DNA from: Opitutaceae bacterium
GTDB lineage: Bacteria > Verrucomicrobiota > Verrucomicrobiia > Opitutales > Opitutaceae
Direction: 5' to 3'
NCBI GenBank assembly: GCA_019455245.1
Contig: JACFMR010000001.1
Coordinates: forward strand, 62,001 to 126,000
DNA length: 64,000 nt
Of this stretch, positions 18,238-26,233 are shown one piece after another. A program made the translations under genes and the position numbers. Every line of letters starts with the position of its first letter. Positions within the stretch are counted from its first letter, which is position 1. Below the pieces are notes generated by a model. The model saw only the letters and a program-made list of their open reading frames with translations, was not told the origin of the DNA and did not search any database.

Positions 18238-18807
18238 TCAACTTCCCGGTTTTTGCACCGGGATGGCAGCCAGCCAGTCGGGGAGGGCGTCGGGCGCGTA
18301 GGTCGGGAAGCTCAACTCCAGCAAGGATACCGCGGGGATGCCAAAACGGGCACGCTGTTCACTGCGGTCCACGAGCATGGCGACCGCCACCGGGGTGCCG
18401 CCGGCCTGACGCACCAACTCGAGGCATTCATTGACGCGACCACCGCGGGTGACGACGTCTTCTGCAATCAAAACTTTCTCGCCGGGGGTGAGGGTGAATC
18501 CACGGCGCAGGACCAGTACATCATTGAGCTTCTCGGCAAAAATATAACGGCTGTGCGACTGCCGGGCGAGTTCCTGGCCAATGACCAATCCGCCCATGGC
18601 CGGAGCCAGCACGGTGGCAAAATCCTGCTGCTGCATCTTGGCGAGGAGCAAGGCCGCCAAACGCTCCACGGCATCCATGTGCTGGCAGACCTGGGCGCAT
18701 TGGAAAAAATGTCCGCTGTGCAGGCCCGAGCGCAGCACAAAGTGCCCCTCGAGCAAAGCGCGAGTCCGTTTAAAAATATCCAGCACTTCCTGTTGAACAG
18801 CATCCAT
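18238..18807 (-). CDS. pyrE: Orotate phosphoribosyltransferase
   Basis: The protein is 189 residues. Family marks are LLEGHFVLRSGLHSGHFFQC, the ATVLAPAMGGLVIGQELAR segment, FAEKLNDVLVLRRGF, and the PRPP-binding loop VLIAEDVVTRGGRVNE. It condenses orotate with PRPP to OMP in pyrimidine synthesis. It converges with the HtrA gene with a 39-base gap and appears to be a single-gene unit. Confidence 0.94.
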   Translation of the reverse strand: MDAVQQEVLDIFKRTRALLEGHFVLRSGLHSGHFFQCAQVCQHMDAVERLAALLLAKMQQQDFATVLAPAMGGLVIGQELARQSHSRYIFAEKLNDVLVLRRGFTLTPGEKVLIAEDVVTRGGRVNECLELVRQAGGTPVAVAMLVDRSEQRARFGIPAVSLLELSFPTYAPDALPDWLAAIPVQKPGS

Positions 18808-19336
18808 GCCTCCAAGCTGAGAACAGGCGGGAAAAAAACAAAATCATTTTTCGTGCGGGAACCGTCGTTGATCAACTCTCTGCCATTGGTTTGGTGGGCC
18901 GCAGACTTGGGAATTTAAAGGATGCCTCGCGCACGATCATGTGTATCTCAGCCGGCCGTTTTTTCGCTAACCGATGATGACAGCGATCTGTCAGCCGTGA
19001 AGGAGGGGCAATTTTCTGCGGTTGGACATGCCAATTGCGGCATCAAATTGAACTGTAGCCGCGTTGGCGGTGCCCTTCGTAGGCTTGGCGAAGTTGGGAG
19101 CGCAGCGACAACGTGGTCGCCCCTTGTAAGACTTGGCTGAATCTCGCTCCGCTCGGAACGCCGGAGGCTCAAGCGTGACCAGAGCTTTCCCGAATATGCC
19201 CTGGCCATCCAGCATCTGCGACCGGTCGTATTGTTGCTGCGCAATATCGTCAGGACTGCCAAACGGCGACAACCACAACCACCCAATTGATCAACGGATT
19301 CAAATTGTTGAAGATGTGAGATTTGCAATCTCAGAA
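18808..19336. other. 529-base stretch with no convincing gene
   Basis: The region upstream of pyrE is A/T-richer for its first 100 bases and then holds a composite intergenic repeat (19054-19116). Short ORFs on both strands lack ribosome-binding sites and family features. A 7-bp perfect hairpin (TGAGATT/AATCTCA, 19317-19333) sits just beyond the tRNA-Pro 3' end. I see no RNA gene that I can name. Confidence 0.6.
19054..19116 (+). repeat. Dispersed intergenic repeat, copy 1 (interrupted)
   Basis: The copy begins TGTAGCCGCGTTGG (19054-19067) and ends GAGCGCAGCGACAACGTGG (19098-19116). About 30 bases are inserted between the halves, themselves containing the stem CTTCG...CGAAG and ending in GTTGG, which duplicates the bases at the insertion point. 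Uninterrupted copies lie at 47265-47296 (minus) and 54695-54726 (plus). Confidence 0.75.
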
Positions 19337-19413
<77 letters not shown>

Positions 19414-19510
19414 ATTCATTCGTATCAAACCCACCGCAGTGGGGAGAGCAGAGAAAATGTGAGTGGTTTGCTAACCGCAAACAAAATTTGAAAAATATCG
19501 TGACCGGGCA

Positions 19511-19537
19511 CAAAAAAGCCCGGCTGGGCCGGGCTTT
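19511..19537 (-). terminator. Terminator of the TonB operon
   Basis: AAAGCCCGGC (19515-19524) and GCCGGGCTTT (19528-19537) form a perfect 10-bp stem with a 3-base loop. Read on the minus strand it is followed by a run of T (plus-strand A run 19512-19517). It lies 24 bases after the last gene of the minus-strand operon. Confidence 0.85.
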
Positions 19538-19560
19538 CAACTGAAGGTGTTGCGCGTTGT

Positions 19561-20091
19561 TTAGCGGGAGGGGGCGGCAGCAGGCAGGCGGGTGAGGCTG
19601 CTGGCATCGGCTCTGCGAACAATCATTTCGGTCAAACGCTGAATTTCGAGATCGGCCGTCTGACCATCGATACGAGCACGCTCAACCCGCTTGGCGAGCT
19701 GAAGGACTTCATCGTTGGTCCGCTCTTTGGTGCGGTACAGCGAATCCAAGGTAACCTGAAGCTCTGAGATATCGTGGGAGAGTTTGTCTGCTTCGGCATT
19801 GTATTGGTCGGTATCGGCCTGGATGCGCTGGCCTTCGGCTTCCCACTTGGCGACGCGCTCCGCTTCCTTGGCGGCAGCTTCGGCCTCACGTTCGGCGGCC
19901 CGCTTGGCCGCGTCCTCACGCGCCTTGGCTTCAATTTCGGCCTTCTTGGCCGCTTCCTCGGCCTGCACCAAGGCGACCTGTTCCTTGCGAATGCGTTCCT
20001 TCTCCGCCGCCTCTTTGGAATGAGTGAGATAGAAGAAGGTGAAAATCACGGTGAGGATACCGGGAACAATAAAATAAAGCCACTTTTTCAT
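19561..20091 (-). CDS. Single-span TolA-like coiled-coil protein (second of pair)
   Basis: The protein is 176 residues. An N-terminal membrane anchor (MKKWLYFIVPGILTVIFTFF) is followed by a long charged helix rich in Ala, Glu, Lys and Arg (about 25-100, e.g. AAEREAEAAAKEAERVAK), then heptad-like segments (DKLSHDISELQVTLDSLY) to the C-terminus. I do not recognise a named family. The architecture resembles the middle of TolA and suggests a periplasm-spanning rod. It is the last gene of the exbB-exbD-exbD-tonB operon and resembles its upstream neighbour in size, N-terminus and composition, so the two are probably paralogues. Confidence 0.85.
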   Translation of the reverse strand: MKKWLYFIVPGILTVIFTFFYLTHSKEAAEKERIRKEQVALVQAEEAAKKAEIEAKAREDAAKRAAEREAEAAAKEAERVAKWEAEGQRIQADTDQYNAEADKLSHDISELQVTLDSLYRTKERTNDEVLQLAKRVERARIDGQTADLEIQRLTEMIVRRADASSLTRLPAAAPSR

Positions 20092-20129
20092 GTTTCTAGT
20101 AGGGTGGTTGAAAGTCGTTTGTTACTGAT

Positions 20130-20666
20130 TTAGCGCTTCCGGCTGGCGGCTGCATCCGCTTCGGCTTTGGCGCGCGCCACGTCGGCGGCATTGATCTTTT
20201 CCATCACGTGCTGAAGACCCTGCTGGTTGGATTCAGCCATTCTGACATACTGACGGAGGAAGGTTTCTTCACTGAGCAAGATACCCTTGCGCTCTTCGAG
20301 TTTGGCAATCGTCTCACGCTCGGTTTCGACATCTTTGATCAGGCGCTCCTTCTGGCGGGCCAACTTCTCCTTGTCCCGATACGCCTTGTCGCTGGCTTCC
20401 TTGGCCTGTTGACGGGCCTCCTTTTCGGCCTGCTGTTGGGCGTTTTTGGCATCGCGCTCCTGCTTGCGGGCTTCGGCGGCGGCGACCGCCATTTGAATGG
20501 CCAGTTTGCGCTCTTCAGCTTCGGCGATGAGTTTGGCATCCCGTGCTTCCCGGGCCAGACGGGCCTTCTCTGCCTTGGCCGCTTCGTATTTGGCGTTATA
20601 ATTCCACCAAATGCCGAAAAAGATCAGCATCGCGATAACGGGGAAGAGGACATAGACTTTCTTCAT
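20130..20666 (-). CDS. Single-span TolA-like coiled-coil protein (first of pair)
   Basis: The protein is 178 residues. The N-terminal anchor is MKKVYVLFPVIAMLIFFGIW. An extended Ala/Lys/Glu/Arg helix follows (about 28-105, KEARQQAKEASDKAYRDKEK), then a probable coiled coil (KDVETERETIAKLEERKGIL) and an Ala-rich end. There is no enzymatic motif. It lies between the TPR gene and its probable paralogue in the TonB operon. A structural role linking the inner-membrane ExbBD motor to the cell wall or outer membrane is inferred from context and shape only. Confidence 0.85.
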   Translation of the reverse strand: MKKVYVLFPVIAMLIFFGIWWNYNAKYEAAKAEKARLAREARDAKLIAEAEERKLAIQMAVAAAEARKQERDAKNAQQQAEKEARQQAKEASDKAYRDKEKLARQKERLIKDVETERETIAKLEERKGILLSEETFLRQYVRMAESNQQGLQHVMEKINAADVARAKAEADAAASRKR

Positions 20667-20706
20667 GATGTAAAGGTGGTGTGGGTCGGTTTTGGGAACT
20701 AGTGGA

Positions 20707-22083
20707 TTAATCGTGTTGGGCGGCCAGCTGGGCTTTCACAGCTTCACGTTCCTTGATGGCATCCTCAATGGCCTGCTTGAGCCGGGGCAGCTGGCTGTCG
20801 CGATTTTCTTCAAACTCCGCAGCCTTGTTAACCGCAACCAAAGCCTCCTCAAATTTGAGGAGTTCGAAACTGATGTAGGCCAAGAAGTAGTACACCGCGC
20901 CGGGCTTGTCCAAATTCCCCTTGTTGATCGCCAGGTTGACGTGCTTGTGGGCTTCTTCCACCCGGTTAAGCGAATAATAGATTTGAGCGATTTGGTGGTC
21001 GAAGCGACCGGTGTCGGGAAAGTGCTTGGACGCTTCCTGCAGGGCTTCGATCGCTTGAAATTCCTTGTTGATCTGCTGGTAGGAGTAAGAAAGCAGCTCC
21101 CACTTGGCCACATCGGACTCAATGGTGCCATCTCTCAGTCCCTTGTGCAGCAACTTGGTGGCTTCGCCGTGCTGACCGAGGTTGAAGTAAATGCCCACCA
21201 AGTTGTAATTGTCCTTCGGCGAATCCATCATGCCCAATGCCTGGGCGCGTTCAATCGTCACGATGGTGCGAAGATTGAATTCTTCCGCCTTTTCGGGTGA
21301 CTTGGCCTCCGCGGCAAGATTGGCGTAAGTGCCCATCAACTGCTGCCAGTAAGTCAGTTTTGAGGGATACTTATGGACCAGCAGTTCCAAAATTTCGGCC
21401 GTCTTGGCGATCTCACCGGACTGTTGCAGGGTGGCGAGAAGGATGACGTAGAAATTCTCTTTGGGATTGATGGTGAAATGCAGCCCCTCATTAACCTGTT
21501 CCTGCGCCTTCTTGAGCAGGACCTTGTCGACATTGTCGGGATTCAGCGTGGCCTGGTTGTAAAGCAGCGTGGCGTAGAAAAGACGCGCATCCTCGGTGGG
21601 GCGGGGTGTGTTTTTCAGCCAATTGTCGATGTAATGGGCGGCCTTGGTGAAATACTGCTGCTGCAGGGCGGACGACTTGGTGTTGTTGGCCTCCTGATAA
21701 TAAAGCTGGGCCAGATAGTAGATGCGGTCCAGCTGGCTCCGGGTATCAAAGAACTTGTACGCTTCTCCCAGCTGGTAGGCCTTTTCCATCGGCGGGATGG
21801 AGGCAGCATAATCGGAGACCTGAAGATAAATCTTCGAAAGGATGTCATTGGCCAAGGCCTGATCATAGCTGTTCGGCGCCGCGTAGCGCAGAATGCCGTT
21901 GAGCAGGTTGATTGCTCCGTTCCAGTTCTTGGCGTCAATCAGTTCCTGCAGTTTGCCCAGATCCTCGCCGGCGCGCTCGGAGGTTTGGGCGTTCTCCTGC
22001 GCGGAGAGCATGGCTGGTGCGGCCAAGGCCAGGAGAAACGCGATGGTGCAGCGTTTGAGAGTTGTGACCGAAAGGAAAGTCAT
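20707..22083 (-). CDS. Periplasmic tetratricopeptide-repeat protein
   Basis: The protein is 458 residues with a signal peptide (TIAFLLALAAPAMLSAQE) and then helical repeats through most of the chain. TPR-like units are visible at about 80-110 (ANDILSKIYLQVSDYAASIP), 210-260, 290-330 (NLVGIYFNLGQHGEATKLLH) and 340-420 (IAQIYYSLNRVEEAHKHVN). It has no catalytic motif. It follows tonB by 25 bases, so it is probably part of the TonB machine. The Tol-Pal system also carries a periplasmic TPR protein (CpoB/YbgF), a possible functional parallel. Confidence 0.9.
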   Translation of the reverse strand: MTFLSVTTLKRCTIAFLLALAAPAMLSAQENAQTSERAGEDLGKLQELIDAKNWNGAINLLNGILRYAAPNSYDQALANDILSKIYLQVSDYAASIPPMEKAYQLGEAYKFFDTRSQLDRIYYLAQLYYQEANNTKSSALQQQYFTKAAHYIDNWLKNTPRPTEDARLFYATLLYNQATLNPDNVDKVLLKKAQEQVNEGLHFTINPKENFYVILLATLQQSGEIAKTAEILELLVHKYPSKLTYWQQLMGTYANLAAEAKSPEKAEEFNLRTIVTIERAQALGMMDSPKDNYNLVGIYFNLGQHGEATKLLHKGLRDGTIESDVAKWELLSYSYQQINKEFQAIEALQEASKHFPDTGRFDHQIAQIYYSLNRVEEAHKHVNLAINKGNLDKPGAVYYFLAYISFELLKFEEALVAVNKAAEFEENRDSQLPRLKQAIEDAIKEREAVKAQLAAQHD

Positions 22084-22108
22084 GATCGGGTGCGTAACGT
22101 GGACAGAA

Positions 22109-22762
22109 TTAATCTTCGTTCAGAGTAAAGACAATGGGCACCTGCATGCGGGTATTAACCGCACGACCACCCTTGCGACCGGGGCGGAAAGTCCACTTGG
22201 CCACGGCCTGAACGGCAGATTGCTCAAATTCGCGTTGGGAGGAACGGACGGCAAAGGGATTGCGGACATTACCGGCGGTATCGACGATGAATTCGACGAC
22301 CACTTCGCCCTCGATGCCGGCACGCCGCATTTCAAACGGATACTGCGGGCGGGCCTGAAACTTGGGGATGGGGGCCTGATCGATCTTGCTGATGTCGAAA
22401 ACTTCGATGCCCTTGCCCAAACCGGCCTGACGGACCGTGGGAATGGAGATGACGCCCGAAACCGGGGTCAGATTTTCCGGAGGCGGCGGTTGGATTTGCT
22501 GCACAAAGGAGTCGACCGTGACGATTTGGGGGACATCGGCCTGCATGGGCGGAGCGAAGTCGATGGTCTCCGGCGGAGGTTCATCGCTTTCAACAATTTC
22601 CGGCTCCTCTTCGGGCAGAGGAGGCATTTCCATAAGCTCGATTGTCGGTGGCGGTGCTTCCTCGACCACGACCGGTTCACTGAGATCAAGATAGGAAATG
22701 CCAAAGAATGCGCCGTGCAGCAGGGCTGAGACGATTATGCCGATGATCAGATCCAGACGCAT
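22109..22762 (-). CDS. tonB: TonB energy-transducing protein
   Basis: The protein is 217 residues: an N-terminal membrane anchor (about 5-25), a Pro/Glu-rich periplasm-spanning linker (about 30-110, PPLPEEEPEIVESDEPPPE), and a C-terminal TonB domain (about 135-217) with PQYPFEMRRAGIEGEVVVEF and AVQAVAKWTFRPGRKGGRAV. It transmits proton-motive force from ExbBD to outer-membrane receptors. The preceding exbD genes support the call. The linker is shorter and more acidic than in E. coli TonB. Confidence 0.94.
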   Translation of the reverse strand: MRLDLIIGIIVSALLHGAFFGISYLDLSEPVVVEEAPPPTIELMEMPPLPEEEPEIVESDEPPPETIDFAPPMQADVPQIVTVDSFVQQIQPPPPENLTPVSGVISIPTVRQAGLGKGIEVFDISKIDQAPIPKFQARPQYPFEMRRAGIEGEVVVEFIVDTAGNVRNPFAVRSSQREFEQSAVQAVAKWTFRPGRKGGRAVNTRMQVPIVFTLNED

Positions 22763-22789
22763 GATGATAGAAGTGGGTAGAACTTGAAA

Positions 22790-23230
22790 TTATCGTCCGG
22801 TTGAGCGGACACGTGTTTCGATGGAGGCCTTTTCGATGCCGGCCTTGCGGATTTCATCCAAAACTTGAATCGCGACACCGTACTTGGCCTTGTCATCCGT
22901 GGTAAGCAGTACACGGGGATCGGGATTTTGGTTTTTGTAATTCTGCAAACGCGGGGTGACTTCGCTGAGCGGAATCAGCTCGGTCGATCCTTGGTAGGTC
23001 CAATAGCAGGTGCTTTGGTCCGAAACCTGCAGGGTAACCGTCGTATCCTCCTGATTGGTGGACGGCGCGGGATTGGCCACCGGCAGATTCACCGGCACAG
23101 ACTGAATCTTTTCCAGGGAGAGGGTGAACAGGATGAAGGTGGCCAGCAGGAAGAAGATGACGTCAATGAGCGGAATGATCTCAATGCGTGCCTGTTTGGG
23201 CGGGGATGATTGGGAAATTTGGCTAGCCAT
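22790..23230 (-). CDS. exbD: ExbD/TolR-family transporter, second copy
   Basis: The protein is 146 residues. The single N-terminal helix IEIIPLIDVIFFLLATF carries the conserved Asp of the proton channel, and a periplasmic ExbD/TolR domain follows (LLTTDDKAKYGVAIQVLDEIRKAG). The membrane segment is identical in protein to that of the neighbouring exbD, and 38 bases of DNA are identical (23133-23170 and 23616-23653). The periplasmic domains have diverged. It lies between the first exbD and tonB. Confidence 0.95.
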   Translation of the reverse strand: MASQISQSSPPKQARIEIIPLIDVIFFLLATFILFTLSLEKIQSVPVNLPVANPAPSTNQEDTTVTLQVSDQSTCYWTYQGSTELIPLSEVTPRLQNYKNQNPDPRVLLTTDDKAKYGVAIQVLDEIRKAGIEKASIETRVRSTGR

Positions 23231-23284
23231 TGTTGGTATTTGAATGCGAAGAAATGCACTTCAGCGGTGGTTCCCGCCTGATGG

Positions 23285-23713
23285 TCAACTCCGGTCGGTC
23301 GGACTGACGCGGGTCTCGATCAGAACTTTTTGAATGCCCGCTTTGCGTACCTCGTCAAAGACGTAGACCGCTTGGCTGAAATAGGCGTTTTCGTCGCCGT
23401 TGATCAGCACCTTCGGATTGGATTCCGTGGACTTGTAGGTCTGCAGTCGGATCAAAAATTCATCCAAGGTCACCGGGTCCTTGTCCCAAGCCAATGTACC
23501 TTCCGATGTGATCGAAATGGTGACGGAATTGGAAGGATCACGAGGTTCACCTGTCTGCGAACGCGGCAGGGAAAGCCGAAGGCCGCCGGAGGTGTTCAGG
23601 GAAAGCGTGAAGAGAATGAAGGTGGCCAGCAGGAAGAAGATGACGTCAATGAGGGGGATAATTTCAATGCGCGCCTTCTTAGGCCCACCACCTTTGCTGC
23701 TGGCACCGGTCAT
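23285..23713 (-). CDS. exbD: ExbD/TolR-family transporter, first copy
   Basis: The protein is 142 residues. The membrane helix IEIIPLIDVIFFLLATF with its conserved Asp is followed by the periplasmic domain (LINGDENAYFSQAVYVFDEV). With ExbB it forms the proton-driven motor. It follows exbB by 32 bases and precedes the second exbD by 54. Two ExbD subunits in one operon could give a mixed dimer in the ExbB pore, or serve different partners; this is inference. Confidence 0.95.
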   Translation of the reverse strand: MTGASSKGGGPKKARIEIIPLIDVIFFLLATFILFTLSLNTSGGLRLSLPRSQTGEPRDPSNSVTISITSEGTLAWDKDPVTLDEFLIRLQTYKSTESNPKVLINGDENAYFSQAVYVFDEVRKAGIQKVLIETRVSPTDRS

Positions 23714-23745
23714 TGGAGGAACTTTCTTTTAGTTATGGTTGCAGA

Positions 23746-24411
23746 TCAGCGGGATGCCGTGGCGTCCTGCTGCTTGTGCATGATCATTTCCAGCGCCGTG
23801 GCGGCGTCGGTCAGCTCATGCTTGGCCTGCTCCGTGCGGGTGTTCAGATAATTGAAGGGCAGCATGGCGGTGATGGCGATGGCAAGACCGGAAGCCACGG
23901 CGATCAGCGCTTCACCGACACCACCGGTGATCTGGGCGGCATTGGCGGCGATGTCACCTTCGCCCAAGGCACCGAACACACGCATCATACCGGTGATGGT
24001 ACCCAAGAGGCCGAGCAGCTGAACGATCGGGATGATGGTGTCGAGGGTGGGCAGACCCTGTTGGAAACGGGTGAGCTCGCGGTTGGAGGCGCGGACCATG
24101 GCGTTGGCGAAGGAAGATTGGCGGTGCTCAAGGGCGTAAACGAGCACGCGGGCGACGAAGTCCTTGCTCTTGCGACCCAAGGCGAGGGCGCCTTCAATGT
24201 CGCGGCTTTCGGCCTTCTCGAGGATCTTTTCCACGACCTCTTCCTCACGATGGGCGTTCTCGCGCACGATGAAGACCATTCGCTCGATGATGACGGTGAT
24301 GGCGATGAAGGAGGTGAGCAAAATCGGCCACATGATCGGACCGCCGTGGATGAACAACTCCATCGGAGTTTGGTTCATGAGGAACGCCGTAGGCATCAGT
24401 TGGGTAATCAT
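23746..24411 (-). CDS. exbB: ExbB/TolQ/MotA-family proton channel
   Basis: The protein is 221 residues, short for ExbB. Three membrane segments are visible: about 23-45 (GGPIMWPILLTSFIAITVII), 120-145 (TIIPIVQLLGLLGTITGMM) and 160-190 (GVGEALIAVASGLAIAITA). The cytoplasmic loop between the first two is charged and helical. It is the first gene of the minus-strand TonB operon. Four in-frame ATGs near the 5' end make the exact start uncertain by up to 16 codons. Confidence 0.95.
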   Translation of the reverse strand: MITQLMPTAFLMNQTPMELFIHGGPIMWPILLTSFIAITVIIERMVFIVRENAHREEEVVEKILEKAESRDIEGALALGRKSKDFVARVLVYALEHRQSSFANAMVRASNRELTRFQQGLPTLDTIIPIVQLLGLLGTITGMMRVFGALGEGDIAANAAQITGGVGEALIAVASGLAIAITAMLPFNYLNTRTEQAKHELTDAATALEMIMHKQQDATASR

Positions 24412-24721
24412 AATTTGAGGGAGGATTGTGATTGGAGGTGGGAGAGAAAGTCAGGGCGCAAAAGCTAAGCGCGGTGGTGAAGACTGAAAGCAAATTCGTG
24501 TGATTGGGTACGGGCAGCAGAAATCTGAATACGGTGTATTTTCAATGCTGAGAGATGAACATTCAGATGAAATACCAGAGTGTATGGGTTCTGATAGTCT
24601 CAGCATGGGAGGGTGGAATCGCTGCTGGTGGTGGCACAAAAGAAGCCGAACTAGGTGCATTTGAATATGCCCTGTCAATCCCATCCCGAAAAATAACGCG
24701 CGTAAATTCGCTGCACGAGAT
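24412..24721. other. 310-base stretch upstream of exbB without a gene
   Basis: The region separates the exbB start from the tRNA-Gln 3' end. It should hold the promoter of the seven-gene operon on the minus strand, but I find no pair of -35 and -10 boxes close to consensus. Short ORFs here have no ribosome-binding site or recognisable product. Confidence 0.6.
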
Positions 24722-24795
24722 TGGCTGCCCGGCTAGGACTCGAACCTAGACAAGCAGAGTCAGAATCTGCTGTGCTACCATTACACCACCAGGCA
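24722..24795 (-). tRNA. tRNA-Gln (anticodon CTG), CCA encoded
   Basis: The minus-strand cloverleaf has acceptor TGCCTGG with CCGGGCA (one G-U pair), D arm GGTGTAATGGTAGCAC, anticodon stem GCAGA/TCTGC with loop TTCTGAC (CTG), and T arm GGTTCGAGTCC. Encoded CCA. It is the third tRNA in a minus-strand Lys-Thr-Gln cluster. Confidence 0.96.
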
Positions 24796-24837
24796 GTGGT
24801 TTTTGCATGCCAGTCTTGCGGAGTGACCGCCCACGGA

Positions 24838-24912
24838 TGGAGCCGGCGATGGGATTCGAACCCGCAACCGCCTGTTTACAAAACAGGTGCTCTACCGTTG
24901 AGCTACGCCGGC
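24838..24912 (-). tRNA. tRNA-Thr (anticodon TGT), CCA encoded
   Basis: The minus-strand cloverleaf has acceptor GCCGGCG/CGCCGGC, D arm AGCTCAACGGTAGAGC, anticodon stem CCTGT/ACAGG with loop TTTGTAA (TGT), and T arm GGGTTCGAATCCC. Discriminator T is followed by encoded CCA. Confidence 0.97.
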
Positions 24913-24983
24913 AACAAGACTGCAGCGCTGAGAAAGAAAGAAGGATAAAGAACTGGGCCTGGTCGAAAGGCTGGATGCTGATC

Positions 24984-25058
<75 letters not shown>

Positions 25059-25436
25059 AAAGCAGAACCGCCAAAAACTCATAATCCCATCTTCGTTGTC
25101 AACTGTGTTTCGGTATCGAAAACTGGTTTTCTTTGCGAACATTCAGCAGGGCGCCGTAAACATGCCGTGGATGCGCAGACCTTGGTGGCTCTGCTGGCGG
25201 CAGGACTGGGCGTGTCATCCGGTGGATTGCGGCGGAAGGCGCTCCGATTTCGATGGATTGACGCATCGGACGGGAAGATTCGGAGTGGATGTATGTGTTC
25301 GCCACCGGGTGGCGGTCCGCTTAATGCCGCTCGCATGAAGCGGGGCGAATGGCCGCCGTGGGACAATTGTCGGAGGCAGACCGAGAATTCACTTTACAGC
25401 GGTGAAGCGATTCTGTGTTTTGGGCCGCTCATTCCC
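25059..25436. other. 378-base stretch before rpmI; no infC
   Basis: The region separates the tRNA cluster (minus) from rpmI (plus). In many bacteria infC lies directly upstream of rpmI, but no IF-3-like product is encoded here. The rpmI frame happens to be open for 90 codons upstream (ATG 25167), yet that translation has no ribosomal or IF-3 similarity. A weak promoter-like pair (TTTACA 25393, TGTTTT 25416) precedes rpmI. Confidence 0.55.
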
Positions 25437-25631
25437 ATGCAAAAGACCAAAAAGTCCGTTGCCAAGCGCTTCAAGCTGACCGCCAAGGGCAAGCTGCTGC
25501 ACCGTTCGCCGGGGACTCGGCATATCGCCAATACCAAGTCCTCCAAGCAAAAGCGTCGTCTGGGCAAAGCCAAGGCTTTGTCCGAAACGCACGCGGTGCC
25601 GCTTCGTCGCTGCCTGCCTCACGGCCTCTGA
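25437..25631 (+). CDS. rpmI: 50S ribosomal protein L35
   Basis: The protein is 64 residues, the normal L35 size. It begins MQKTKKSVAKRFKLTAKGK and contains HIANTKSSKQKRRLGKAKAL, both typical of the family. ATG 25437 matches the conserved N-terminus; the frame is open upstream but unrelated. It is followed 87 bases later by rplT, the standard pair of large-subunit genes. Confidence 0.96.
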   Translation: MQKTKKSVAKRFKLTAKGKLLHRSPGTRHIANTKSSKQKRRLGKAKALSETHAVPLRRCLPHGL

Positions 25632-25718
25632 TCCAGCCTGAACGCATAATCATCAACCACGCCAGGCGGGTGAAACTCTAAGCCGACCCGCCGGCGACAA
25701 AAACAAGGAAAACACAAC

Positions 25719-26099
25719 ATGGCTCGTGCAACCAACTCCCCCGCGTCGCGTAAGCGCCGCAAGAAAGTGCTGAAATACGCCAAGGGCTATTTCGGCAACA
25801 AATCGAAGCTCTATCGCTACGCGAAAGATGCTGTTTCGCATGCCTGGCAGTACGCCTACATCGCGCGTCGCAAAAAGAAGGGCGACATGCGCGGTCTCTG
25901 GATCGTGCGTCTCAATGCGGCCTGCCGCAACGCCGGCATCAGCTACAGCCGCTTCATCGAGGGCCTCAAGGCCGCGAACATCGGTTTGGATCGCAAGGTC
26001 CTCGCCGACTTGGCCGTCAACGACGAGGTCGCGTTCAACGCTCTCGTCAAGCAGGCCCAAGCCGCGCTGCAGACCAAGGTTGCGTCCCGCAAGGCCTGA
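25719..26099 (+). CDS. rplT: 50S ribosomal protein L20
   Basis: The protein is 126 residues. L20 features are the basic N-terminal helix RKRRKKVLKYAKGYFGNKSK, YRYAKDAVSHAWQYAYIARR, and NAACRNAGISYSRFIEGLK in the C-terminal globular domain. It is essential for early large-subunit assembly. In several bacteria L20 also represses its own operon. It is followed by a strong terminator before pheS. Confidence 0.97.
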   Translation: MARATNSPASRKRRKKVLKYAKGYFGNKSKLYRYAKDAVSHAWQYAYIARRKKKGDMRGLWIVRLNAACRNAGISYSRFIEGLKAANIGLDRKVLADLAVNDEVAFNALVKQAQAALQTKVASRKA

Positions 26100-26148
26100 T
26101 TCGACACGGGCGGGCCGGTCACGGCCCGCCGACTTTGCCCTCTGTGCG

Positions 26149-26189
26149 AAGGACGGGCCCCGGCCGGGGAGCCGTCCTTTTTGCTTTTT
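26149..26189 (+). terminator. Intrinsic terminator between rplT and pheS
   Basis: AAGGACGG (26149-26156) pairs with CCGTCCTT (26172-26179) around a nested CCCCGG/CCGGGG-type inner stem. The hairpin is followed by TTTTGCTTTTT. A second 8-bp hairpin, GGCGGGCC/GGCCCGCC (26109-26130), lies just upstream. Tandem structures before pheS could also act as an attenuator, but no leader peptide with repeated Phe codons is visible. Confidence 0.8.
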
Positions 26190-26233
26190 GGCGTGTCGTT
26201 TGCGCGCCGCTGGTTCACAACCCTCACTTATCC

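Noticed and set aside
25167..25436. 90-codon in-frame extension upstream of rpmI
   Set aside because: L35 starts cleanly at MQKTKKSVAK; the upstream residues have no IF-3 or ribosomal similarity.
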